Shown one piece after another: positions 54,369-64,000 of a DNA stretch of 64,000 nucleotides. Location of the stretch: assembly GCA_005503335.1 (NCBI GenBank), contig SCMQ01000005.1:124001-188000 (forward strand), written 5' to 3'. A model generated the notes under the pieces. That model worked only from the letters and a program-made list of their open reading frames with translations. It had not been told where the DNA came from and searched no databases. How positions within the stretch are numbered: position 1 is the first letter of the stretch; every line of letters starts with the position of its first letter. Origin of the DNA: Comamonadaceae bacterium 2FH. GTDB taxonomy: Bacteria > Pseudomonadota > Gammaproteobacteria > Burkholderiales > Burkholderiaceae_C. A program made the position numbers and the translations under genes.

Positions 54369-56354
54369 TCAAATCTGCGCCAAGCCAAGGCTCAGCAGGT
54401 AATCAAACGTCGAGTCGCAGAACTGTGGCAAACGGGTCGGATCGTTGCGGTCACCTTCTGGCACAACGATGACCATACCCTGCCGGGCACGAGTCAGCAG
54501 CACGCGGTAGGCATTCTTGAGATAGGTCTGACGTTCAGCTTTGTGAATATGTTGCCAGCGAGAGCCAACAAATGAGAAATGCTGCCAGCCATCCGGGCTG
54601 TGTCGGAAGTCGCCATCCCAAACGACGCATGCCCAGTCGAGTTCCAGCCCCTGCACATGGAATTCGGTCGCGACATCCTCGAGGTAGTACGACGAGCGTA
54701 CGTCGTCTTTGCCATCAAGAAACCAGTGAATGGGGTCTATGGGTGACCGGACGTCGATGGCGTGCGGCTTGAGGCGCTGTGCCTGTGAAGACACGACGAG
54801 CCCATAACGTTCGCTACCTCTCGCCTGGGCTTTCAGCCAGGCTTTTGCCTGGCCCAGATGGCGTGTTATCAGTATGGGAAAGCGCTTCGTCACTAGCTCC
54901 AACGATTGCCGCGCTTGCGCGATGTCACGGTCCAGCAGCTGCTTCACGAGCGCAGACACATGCTCCGAACGGAAGGATCGCATAGACACGCGCAGGTGCA
55001 AATCGTCACTGAAATGCACGTTGCCATGACCTTGCACCGCTTCGAGGATTCGGCCCGCACCGTATTCGTCATCGTGCAGACGCGGTGACATGTGGACATG
55101 CCAGTCCGGAAACGATCGCCGGAGGGCATCGATCCACTCTTCGATGCCCGCTTCGCCGGTATTGATCTCCTGACCGCCGCCAACAAGACAGATGACGACC
55201 GCCCAGTCTCGATGGCGGTCGAGGCAGGAAATCAAGAATTCCGGCTCAGATTGACTGAAGCCAGGGCGTTGCTTCTTGCGCTGCATGAACGCCGCGGTTT
55301 GCTCCAGGTTCCAGGCCCGCTGCGCTTCGTCAAAGATGGCGACATGCTCAATCGGTGGTCGTTCGAGATCGATTAGACAGTCATCTCGGAAATGATGGAC
55401 GTTCTGAATGAACTGCTTGACACGGCTGAGCGCCTCGCCTTTCTTTAGCTTGCGTCCACCTTCGGCCTCTCGACGCACACTGTCGCGGGCCAATGCCTCA
55501 CGCAAGATATCAACCAAGGGACCATTGCCTGACAAGAACACGGAATACAGCGCGCTGTCTTTGTCCGTATGCTGGTTGGCGATGTTGAGTCCTACGAGGG
55601 TCTTCCCGGCGCCGGGTACTCCGGTGACTAGACAAAGGACTTTGTGCCGATTGATTTGTGACGACTCGATGATGCTGGAGATCGCATCGGATGTTTGGCT
55701 CAAATTGATGGCCGCGGCATCGCTGCGCGAGATGTCGGTGACGGCGTGGCCACCATACAAGGCCATGGCTGCCTCGATGATGGTAGGTGTGGGGTGATAC
55801 CCGCCGGTCTCCCACTGTGCGGGGGCAATCGCCGGACCGTCACAGAACTGCAGCGCCAGTTCTATGAGATCCCCGATCTGGCGCGGAGCGATGCACATTG
55901 GTCGCAGTACGCCGTCATCTTGCAGCGTGGTCTCCGGCAGTAGCGGTTGCTCGGTCGCACGGGTGGCGATCAGTACAGGAACGACGGCTTTGTCGTGGGT
56001 GGTCTCGTGGAAGTTCTTCAGATCGATTGCGTAGTCCCAGACCTGATCAACGGCGTAGGACGGGAAGGTATCTTCGCCGACCTTAAATTCGAGCACAAAG
56101 AGCACATGTTCGATGAGCAGCACCACATCGATTCGCTTACCAAGGCGTGGGATGGCGTACTCGAAATACACCTTGCCCCGTTGGACATAGGGGGCCAGGT
56201 TTATGTGAAGAAGGCGGATCTGTTCTGCCCACGCATCGCGCTGGGTTGCTTCGACAGCAAAGGTGCTCTTTGCTGTAAGCGCCCCGAGAATTTCGTTAGA
56301 TGAGCGCCCGAGAAAATCAGTAATGGAATCGCTGTAGTACGCCCGGGCGGTCAT
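54369..56354 (-). CDS. DUF2075/Schlafen-like helicase with N-terminal PD-(D/E)xK-like nuclease
   Basis: The 661-residue protein has an N-terminal region with a plausible PD-(D/E)xK site: Glu65 in VYFEYAIP, Asp76 in KRIDVVLL and Glu89-x-Lys91 in VLEFKVG. A DUF2075 superfamily 1-like ATPase follows: Walker [15 protein letters not shown] (about 244-257), Walker [27 protein letters not shown] and a motif [16 protein letters not shown]. Cytosolic DNA- or RNA-dependent motor-nuclease, with defence the likely setting. It begins 5 bases after the PhnA copy 2 stop and precedes the HNH gene on the same strand. Confidence 0.82.
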   Translation of the reverse strand: MTARAYYSDSITDFLGRSSNEILGALTAKSTFAVEATQRDAWAEQIRLLHINLAPYVQRGKVYFEYAIPRLGKRIDVVLLIEHVLFVLEFKVGEDTFPSYAVDQVWDYAIDLKNFHETTHDKAVVPVLIATRATEQPLLPETTLQDDGVLRPMCIAPRQIGDLIELALQFCDGPAIAPAQWETGGYHPTPTIIEAAMALYGGHAVTDISRSDAAAINLSQTSDAISSIIESSQINRHKVLCLVTGVPGAGKTLVGLNIANQHTDKDSALYSVFLSGNGPLVDILREALARDSVRREAEGGRKLKKGEALSRVKQFIQNVHHFRDDCLIDLERPPIEHVAIFDEAQRAWNLEQTAAFMQRKKQRPGFSQSEPEFLISCLDRHRDWAVVICLVGGGQEINTGEAGIEEWIDALRRSFPDWHVHMSPRLHDDEYGAGRILEAVQGHGNVHFSDDLHLRVSMRSFRSEHVSALVKQLLDRDIAQARQSLELVTKRFPILITRHLGQAKAWLKAQARGSERYGLVVSSQAQRLKPHAIDVRSPIDPIHWFLDGKDDVRSSYYLEDVATEFHVQGLELDWACVVWDGDFRHSPDGWQHFSFVGSRWQHIHKAERQTYLKNAYRVLLTRARQGMVIVVPEGDRNDPTRLPQFCDSTFDYLLSLGLAQI

Positions 56355-56359
56355 GGACG

Positions 56360-56719
56360 TCAGGCCTTCTTCAGGAACTCCGATTTGAGGAGCATGCTGC
56401 CAAGGTCGGTCTTACAGTCGACGTTGTGGCCATCGGCGCCGTCCACCAGCCGGATGCTCTTGATCTTGGTGCCCTTCTTCAGCACCGAGGACGAGCCCTT
56501 GACCTTCAGGTCTTTCACCAAGATCACGGTGTCGCCATCGGCAAGCGAATTGCCGTTGGCGTCGCGCACGACGAAGTCTGAGGCGTCATCGTCCTCTGCA
56601 GCAGCCTCGACCATCGGCCATTCGAAGCAGCAATCCGGACAGATGTAGTTGTCGCTGTCGACGTAGGTGTTCTCAAGCCCGCATTGCGGGCAGGCCGGCA
56701 AAGTGTTGGGTGTCGACAT
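56360..56719 (-). CDS. PhnA/YjdM-family zinc ribbon protein, copy 2
   Basis: The 119-residue protein has a complete zinc ribbon ([22 protein letters not shown]) and the PhnA C-terminal domain ([34 protein letters not shown]). ATG 56719 (MSTPNTLP) is preferred; ATG 56725 two codons upstream overlaps the gyrB stop. It directly follows gyrB and may be co-transcribed with it. It is intact, unlike copy 1 whose ribbon is shortened, so this may be the resident gene. Confidence 0.88.
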   Translation of the reverse strand: MSTPNTLPACPQCGLENTYVDSDNYICPDCCFEWPMVEAAAEDDDASDFVVRDANGNSLADGDTVILVKDLKVKGSSSVLKKGTKIKSIRLVDGADGHNVDCKTDLGSMLLKSEFLKKA

Positions 56720-56724
56720 TCCCA

Positions 56725-59409
<2,685 letters not shown>

Positions 59410-60528
59410 TCAGATGCGCATCGGCATGACGACGTACTTGAACGTCGCGTTTTCCGGAATCGTGACCAGCGCCGAGCTGTTGGCGTCCTGCAGGTCGATC
59501 TTCACCATGTCCTGGTCCATGTTGGCCAGGGCGTCGATCAGGTAGCTCACGTTGAAGCCGATTTCTATGCTGTCGCCGCCGTAGTCGATGTCGAGCTCGT
59601 CCACGGCCTCTTCCTGCTCGGCGTTGTTGGAGGCCACGCGCAGGGTGCCGGGCTCGACGTTCAGGCGCACGCCCTTGAACTTCTCGCTGGTCAGGATGGC
59701 GGTGCGCTGCAGGCTGGCCAGCAGCGGTTGGCGGCCCAGGGTCACGCTGTTCTTGTGGTGGCGCGGGATCACGCGGTTGTAGTCGGGGAACTTGCCCTCC
59801 ACCAGCTTGCTCACGAACTCCATGCCGCCGAAGCTGAACTTGGCCTGGTTGCTGGCGAACTGCATCTCGATGTGGGGCTGGTTCTCGCCGCCGGCGTCGG
59901 ACAGCAGGCGCTGCAGCTCCAGCACGGTCTTGCGCGGCAGGATCACCTCCTGCTTGGGCACTTCCACGTCCAGCGTGGCCGAGGCGTAGGCCAGGCGGTG
60001 GCCGTCGGTGGCCACCAGCGACAGCTGCTTGCCCTCGGCCACGAACAGGATGCCGTTGAGGTAGTAGCGGATGTCGTGCACCGCCATGGCGAACGAGACC
60101 TGGCCCAGCAGGTCCTTGAGCGTCTTCTGCGGCACGCTGAAGGCGGGGCCGAAGCTGGCCGCCTCCTGCACCAGGGGGAAGTCTTCGGCCGGCAGGGTCT
60201 GCAGCGTGAACTTGCTCTTGCCGCCCTTGAGGATCAGCTTGGCCTGGTTGGATTCCAGGCTCACGGTCTGGTCGGCCGGCATGGTGCGCAGGATGTCGAT
60301 CAGCTTGCGCGCGCCCACCGTGGTGGTGAAGCTGCCGGCGTCGCCGTCGAGCTCGGCCGTGGTGCGGATCTGGATTTCGAGGTCGCTGGTCGTCAGCTGC
60401 ACGCTGGATCCGGTCTTGCGGATCAGCAGGTTGGCCAGGATGGGCAGCGTGTGGCGCCGCTCCACGATGCCGGACACGGATTGCAGCACCGCGAGCAGCT
60501 TGTCTTGTGTTGCCTTCAGGACGATCAT
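59410..60528 (-). CDS. dnaN: DNA polymerase III sliding clamp (beta subunit)
   Basis: The 372-residue protein has the three-domain clamp architecture, starting [20 protein letters not shown] and with [37 protein letters not shown] and [13 protein letters not shown], ending in the conserved VVMPMRI. It encircles DNA as a ring and tethers polymerase III. It follows dnaA with an 81-base gap. Confidence 0.98.
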   Translation of the reverse strand: MIVLKATQDKLLAVLQSVSGIVERRHTLPILANLLIRKTGSSVQLTTSDLEIQIRTTAELDGDAGSFTTTVGARKLIDILRTMPADQTVSLESNQAKLILKGGKSKFTLQTLPAEDFPLVQEAASFGPAFSVPQKTLKDLLGQVSFAMAVHDIRYYLNGILFVAEGKQLSLVATDGHRLAYASATLDVEVPKQEVILPRKTVLELQRLLSDAGGENQPHIEMQFASNQAKFSFGGMEFVSKLVEGKFPDYNRVIPRHHKNSVTLGRQPLLASLQRTAILTSEKFKGVRLNVEPGTLRVASNNAEQEEAVDELDIDYGGDSIEIGFNVSYLIDALANMDQDMVKIDLQDANSSALVTIPENATFKYVVMPMRI

Positions 60529-60609
60529 GTCAACCTCGGTTGGGGTGGTTTCTGGTTCTGGTTACAAGGCGCCCTCCGGCGGCCCAATCCGCCATTTTCG
60601 CCTTTTTCA

Positions 60610-62022
60610 TCAGCCCTTGAGCGTCTGCTCCAGCACGTGCAGCTGCTGGTTCAGCTCGGTCAGCTGCTGGCGCTCGGCGGAGATCTTGCGCACCGCGTGC
60701 AGCACCGTCGTGTGGTCGCGCCCGCCGAACAGCTCGCCGATCTCGGGCAGGCTCTTTTGCGTCAGCTCCTTGGCCAGGTACATGGCGATCTGGCGCGGCC
60801 GCGCGATGCTGGCCGGGCGCTTCTTGGAGTACATGTCGGCGACCTTGATCTTGTAGTAGTCGGCCACCGTCTTCTGGATGTTCTCCACGCTGATCTGCCG
60901 GTTCTGGATCGACAGCAGGTCGCGCAGCGCCTCGCGTGCCAGCTGGATCGAGATTTCCTTCTGGTTGAAGCGCGAATAGGCCAGGATCTTGCGCAGCGCG
61001 CCCTCGAGCTCGCGCACGTTGGAGCGCACGTTCTTGGCGACGAAGAAGGCCACTTCCTCGGGCATCTCGGCGCCCTCGGCGCGCGCCTTGTTGATCAGGA
61101 TGGCCACGCGCATCTCGAGCTCGGGCGGCTCGATCGCCACCGTGAGGCCCGAGTCGAAGCGCGAGACCAGGCGCTCGTGGATGTCGGCCAGGCCCTTGGG
61201 GTAGGTGTCGCTGGTCATCACGATGTGCGACTTCTTGGCCAGCAGCGCCTCGAAGGCGTTGAAGAACTCCTCCTGGGTGCGGTCCTTGTTGGCGAAGAAC
61301 TGCACGTCGTCGATCAGCAGCAGGTCCAGCGAGTGGTAGCGCTCCTTGAACTCGTCGAAAGTCTTGCGCTGGTAGGCCTTGACCACATCCGACACGAACT
61401 GCTCGGCGTGGATGTAGAGAACTTTGGCGTCGGGGCGGTCGGCCAGCAGCTTGTTGCCGACCGCGTGCACCAGGTGGGTCTTGCCCAGGCCCACGCCGCC
61501 GTAGATGAACAGCGGGTTGTAGAGCTGGCCCGGCATGCCGGCCACGTGCATGGCGGCGGCGCGCGCCATGCGGTTGGCCGTGCCCTCGACCAGGGTGTCG
61601 AAGGTCAGGGCCGTGTTGAGCCGGCTCTTGAAGCCGTTGGCCACCGGTTCGGTGTCGGGCTCGGCCGCTTCGGTGGGCGCTTCGAAGCTCGGCGGGCGCG
61701 GCGCGGCATAAGTCTTGACGGGGCCCTCACGCGGAGTGAGGGCTAACTCAAGTTGCACCGGCTGGCCGTAGAGCTTTTCCAGCAGGCCGGCGATGCGCCC
61801 GGCGTACTGGGCACGCACCCAGTCCAGCTTGAAGCGGTTGGCGACGAAAACGGTGACCTTGGAGAAGTCTTCGGTGACCTGGGCCGTCAGCGGCTTGATC
61901 CAGGTGTTGAACTGCTGCTCGGGCAGCTCCTGCGCGAGCTGGTCGACGCAGGCCTGCCACAGGCTTTGTCCCGCGCCGGCGGCCGCTGAGGCTGCCGGGC
62001 TGGCATGGAATCCATCGGACAT
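60610..62022 (-). CDS. dnaA: Chromosomal replication initiator protein DnaA
   Basis: The 470-residue protein has the four DnaA domains: N-terminal oligomerisation domain ([20 protein letters not shown]), a Pro-rich linker (about 100-135), the AAA+ domain with [21 protein letters not shown] and LLIDDVQFF, and the C-terminal DNA-binding helix-turn-helix ([29 protein letters not shown]). It binds DnaA boxes, including those in the gap just upstream, which also allow autoregulation. Confidence 0.98.
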   Translation of the reverse strand: MSDGFHASPAASAAAGAGQSLWQACVDQLAQELPEQQFNTWIKPLTAQVTEDFSKVTVFVANRFKLDWVRAQYAGRIAGLLEKLYGQPVQLELALTPREGPVKTYAAPRPPSFEAPTEAAEPDTEPVANGFKSRLNTALTFDTLVEGTANRMARAAAMHVAGMPGQLYNPLFIYGGVGLGKTHLVHAVGNKLLADRPDAKVLYIHAEQFVSDVVKAYQRKTFDEFKERYHSLDLLLIDDVQFFANKDRTQEEFFNAFEALLAKKSHIVMTSDTYPKGLADIHERLVSRFDSGLTVAIEPPELEMRVAILINKARAEGAEMPEEVAFFVAKNVRSNVRELEGALRKILAYSRFNQKEISIQLAREALRDLLSIQNRQISVENIQKTVADYYKIKVADMYSKKRPASIARPRQIAMYLAKELTQKSLPEIGELFGGRDHTTVLHAVRKISAERQQLTELNQQLHVLEQTLKG

Positions 62023-62350
62023 TATGGTTATAGGCTTCTGTGGATATTTCGAATGTACGCGACCGGCGATTCTAAATTATCAAGAATTTATCCACACGGG
62101 AAAGGGTGGCCGGCGCCGATGTGGCGCCTGCGCCGCGCCGAGGCCCCCAGCATTGCCGAGGCGGCGAAAATTTGTGATAATCGCGGGTTTCCCGAGAAAT
62201 CCGGGACAAATTTTCCTGGGCAGTCGGCCCAGGGCATGGGGGTAGAGGGCCGAGGGCTGCTACCGGCTTCGTCCAGAAGGGCCTAGCCAGAGCAGAGCAG
62301 GGCCATCATGCCGCCATAGAACCCGTCGTACCCCCAGAGGAACCTAGATC
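62023..62350. other. dnaA-rpmH intergenic region, candidate origin of replication
   Basis: A perfect DnaA box TTATCCACA lies at 62088-62096. A near-perfect inverse copy, TGTGGATAT, is at 62039-62047, with an AT-rich stretch (TCTAAATTATCAAGAATTTA) between them; a weaker TTGTGATAA occurs at about 62172. Coding direction flips here: dnaA-dnaN-gyrB leave leftward and rpmH-rnpA-yidD-yidC rightward, the arrangement flanking oriC in many bacteria. The right half also holds the rpmH promoter. Confidence 0.65.
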
Positions 62351-62485
62351 ATGAAACGCACTTACCAGCCCTCCAAGACGCGCCGCGCCCGTACCCACGG
62401 CTTCCTGGTCCGCATGAAGACCCGCGGCGGCCGTGCCGTCATCAACGCGCGTCGCGCCAAGGGCCGCAAGCGTCTGGCCGTCTGA
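62351..62485 (+). CDS. rpmH: 50S ribosomal protein L34
   Basis: The 44-residue protein [19 protein letters not shown] ending in GRKRLAV is the universal, highly basic L34 sequence. It is first in the rightward rpmH-rnpA-yidD-yidC block. GAGGAACC lies upstream of the ATG. Confidence 0.98.
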   Translation: MKRTYQPSKTRRARTHGFLVRMKTRGGRAVINARRAKGRKRLAV

Positions 62486-62540
62486 GTCCGCACCTGCGGA
62501 CTCCGGCGGGCCTTGTGCCTTGTCTGCGCAGGGCGGTACC

Positions 62541-62975
62541 GTGCAGCGGCTGAAAACGCGTTCGCAGTTCCAGGCGGTCATGGCCGGCGGCACGGTGTCA
62601 CGCACCGCGCACTTCGTCCTGCACCGCGCGGCGCTGAACGCATCGCCTCCCGCCAGCGAAACGCCTTCAGGGCCTGGGTCGCATCGACCGCAGGCCCTGT
62701 TTGTCGTTCAAGATGTCTGGCTGGGGGCCCTGGTGCCCAAGCGCTGGGCGCGCCGCGCCGTGACGCGCAACACCATCAAGCGCCAGATCTACGCCGTGAG
62801 CGCGGCCTTCGCCTCGCGCCTGCCGCTGGCCGCCCATGTGGTGCGGCTGCGCGCGGGCTTCGACCGCGCCGAGTTCGTCAGCGCCAAGTCCGAGCCGCTC
62901 AAGCGCGCGGTGCGCGGCGAGCTCGAGCAGCTGTTCGCCCGCGCCGCGCGGCCGGCCGCCGGGGTGGCCCCATGA
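62541..62975 (+). CDS. rnpA: Ribonuclease P protein component
   Basis: About 144 residues with the RNase P protein pattern: VQRLKTRSQFQAVMAGG at the start and the RNR-type motif PKRWARRAVTRNTIKRQIYAV. It assists the catalytic RNA in 5' processing of tRNA. The start is taken as GTG 62541, which gives the usual N-terminus; a TTG at 62520 and an ATG at 62433, the latter inside rpmH, are less likely. It has a loop insertion (NASPPASETPSGPGSH) relative to shorter homologues. Confidence 0.93.
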   Translation: MQRLKTRSQFQAVMAGGTVSRTAHFVLHRAALNASPPASETPSGPGSHRPQALFVVQDVWLGALVPKRWARRAVTRNTIKRQIYAVSAAFASRLPLAAHVVRLRAGFDRAEFVSAKSEPLKRAVRGELEQLFARAARPAAGVAP

Positions 62976-63244
62976 TCGCACGCCTGCTGGCCGGCCTGGT
63001 GCGCGGCTACCGCCTGCTGCTGAGCCCCTGGCTGGGTTCGGACTGCCGCTTCGAGCCCACCTGCTCGGTCTATGCGCTCGAAGCGCTCGAGCGCCATGGC
63101 GCCGCGGCCGGCAGCTACCTGACGCTGCGCCGCCTGGCGCGCTGCCAGCCCTGGTGCGCCGGTGGCTGCGACCCGGTGCCCGAGCATCCGCCCAGGCTGT
63201 TGAGCCGGCTGCTTTCCCCCACCTTCCAGAAGAAGTCTTCATGA
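62972..63244 (+). CDS. yidD: YidD membrane protein insertion efficiency factor
   Basis: The 90-residue protein has the YidD pattern: LLAGLVRGYRLLLSPWLGSDC, FEPTCSVYALEALERHG, and RLARCQPWCAGGCDPVPE with conserved cysteines. It is a small, membrane-associated helper of YidC-dependent insertion. It overlaps the rnpA stop (ATGA) and its own stop overlaps the yidC start. Confidence 0.95.
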   Translation: MIARLLAGLVRGYRLLLSPWLGSDCRFEPTCSVYALEALERHGAAAGSYLTLRRLARCQPWCAGGCDPVPEHPPRLLSRLLSPTFQKKSS

Positions 63245-64000
63245 ACGATATCCGCCGCACCATCCTGTGGGTGATTTTTGGTTTCTCCATGGTTCTGCTG
63301 TGGGACCAGTGGCAGGTCTACAACGGGCACAAGGCGACCTTTTTCCCCTCGCCCACCCCGCCGGCCGTGACGGCCGCGGCCCCCGGCGGCGCCGCTTCCG
63401 CGCCGGCCGGCGCGGCCAGCGTGCCCTCTGCCGCTACCACCTCGCCGCTGGCCCAGGTGCCGGCCACCACAGCCACCGCCACCACGCCCGCCCCGGCGAT
63501 CCCGCGCGAGCGCATAGCGGTCAGCACCGACGTGCTCAAGCTGAGCTTCGACACCGAGGGCGGCTCGCTGGTGCGCGCCGAGTTCGTGCGCCACAACGAC
63601 CTGGCCGACCGCAGCAAGCCCTTCGTGCTGCTGGACGAGAGCCAGGAGCGCGTCTACCTGGCCCAGACCGGCCTGATCGGCGGTGCCTTCCCCACGCACA
63701 AGACGCCCATGAAGTTCAGCGGCGAGCGCGCGCTCAAGGACGGCAGCGACGAGCTCAGCGTGAAGTTCGAGTCGGCCGACCTGGGCGGCGTCAAGCTGGT
63801 CAAGACCTACAGCCTCAAGCGCGGCAGCTACGCCATGGCCGTGCGCCACGAGGTGGTGAACACCGGCGCGGCCCCCGTGTCGCCGCAGCTCTACCTGCAG
63901 CTGGTGCGCGACGGCAACAAGCCGGCCGGCGAGTCCTCGTTCTACTCCACCTTCACCGGCCCGGCCATCTACACCGACGCCAAGAAATACCACAAGGTCG
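63241..64000 (+). CDS. yidC: Membrane protein insertase YidC (3' truncated by window)
   Basis: The visible 253 codons give the N-terminus of a Gram-negative YidC. The first transmembrane helix is RRTILWVIFGFSMVLLWDQW, followed by an Ala/Pro/Thr-rich linker and the start of the periplasmic P1 domain (VSTDVLKLSFDTEGGSLVRAE, SVKFESADLGGVKLVKTYSLK, FTGPAIYTDAKKYHKV). The catalytic membrane domain lies beyond the window. The ATG overlaps the yidD stop. Confidence 0.96.
   Translation, partial: MNDIRRTILWVIFGFSMVLLWDQWQVYNGHKATFFPSPTPPAVTAAAPGGAASAPAGAASVPSAATTSPLAQVPATTATATTPAPAIPRERIAVSTDVLKLSFDTEGGSLVRAEFVRHNDLADRSKPFVLLDESQERVYLAQTGLIGGAFPTHKTPMKFSGERALKDGSDELSVKFESADLGGVKLVKTYSLKRGSYAMAVRHEVVNTGAAPVSPQLYLQLVRDGNKPAGESSFYSTFTGPAIYTDAKKYHKV

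Noticed and set aside
48849-56719. Composite transposon with PhnA genes as direct-repeat ends
   Set aside because: The two PhnA genes are diverged at nucleotide level and no transposase, integrase or terminal repeat was seen.

Overview
The window comes from a high-GC betaproteobacterium, most likely a Comamonadaceae member of the Burkholderiales. The evidence is the many orphan Bug/TctC-type periplasmic binding proteins and LysR regulators, a yidC-yidD-rnpA-rpmH / dnaA-dnaN-gyrB origin block at the right end, and GyrB, DnaA and DnaN sequences of betaproteobacterial type. No database was searched, so the family assignment rests on recognition alone.

Region 1 (1-26.7 kb) is catabolic and regulatory. 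It opens with the end of a maleylacetoacetate isomerase-type GST, an M20 amidohydrolase, a Bug protein and a divergent LysR gene. Next is a minus-strand molybdenum hydroxylase operon laid out like cox: coxG-coxD-coxE-coxM-coxS-coxL, then xdhC. The large subunit lacks the CO dehydrogenase signature, so the substrate is something else. A roughly 1 kb stretch without an intact gene follows. Then comes a hydroxyquinol-type cluster: intradiol dioxygenase, YciI protein, LysR, a second dioxygenase-like protein without its tyrosine ligands, a PanE-like reductase, maleylacetate reductase, a beta-hydroxyacid dehydrogenase and a Dabb protein. An IS5-family transposase remnant separates this from an aldehyde dehydrogenase-SDR-sulfatase-Bug-Bug operon.

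Region 2 (26.7-49.2 kb) has very GC-rich codon use. It carries a flavin disulfide oxidoreductase, two putative lipoproteins, a signal-less ModA-like protein divergent from a Fic-family protein whose catalytic core is missing, a DUF3750-like protein and katG. A GntR regulator and an acyl-CoA ligase face a TRAP-transporter operon (DctP, fused DctQM, ThDP enzyme, ACAD10/11-like dehydrogenase, SDR, APH-like kinase, AEC transporter). Ligase, ACAD, SDR and kinase together match the levulinate/4-hydroxyacid (Lva-type) catabolic logic. A palindromic operator pair lies in the divergent promoter. A NYN/LOTUS protein and a cupin/LysR pair follow.

Region 3 (48.8-56.7 kb) is an accessory island bracketed by two PhnA/YjdM paralogues and abutting gyrB. 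It holds hipBA plus two hipA remnants, an XRE-ImmA/IrrE gene overlapping a PIN gene, an HNH endonuclease with a sulfur-binding-like N-terminus, and a large protein joining a possible PD-(D/E)xK nuclease to a DUF2075/Schlafen-type helicase. This is the best candidate for an undescribed defence locus.

Region 4 (56.7-64 kb) is the replication origin neighbourhood: gyrB, dnaN and dnaA run leftward, rpmH, rnpA, yidD and yidC rightward, with DnaA boxes in the dnaA-rpmH gap.
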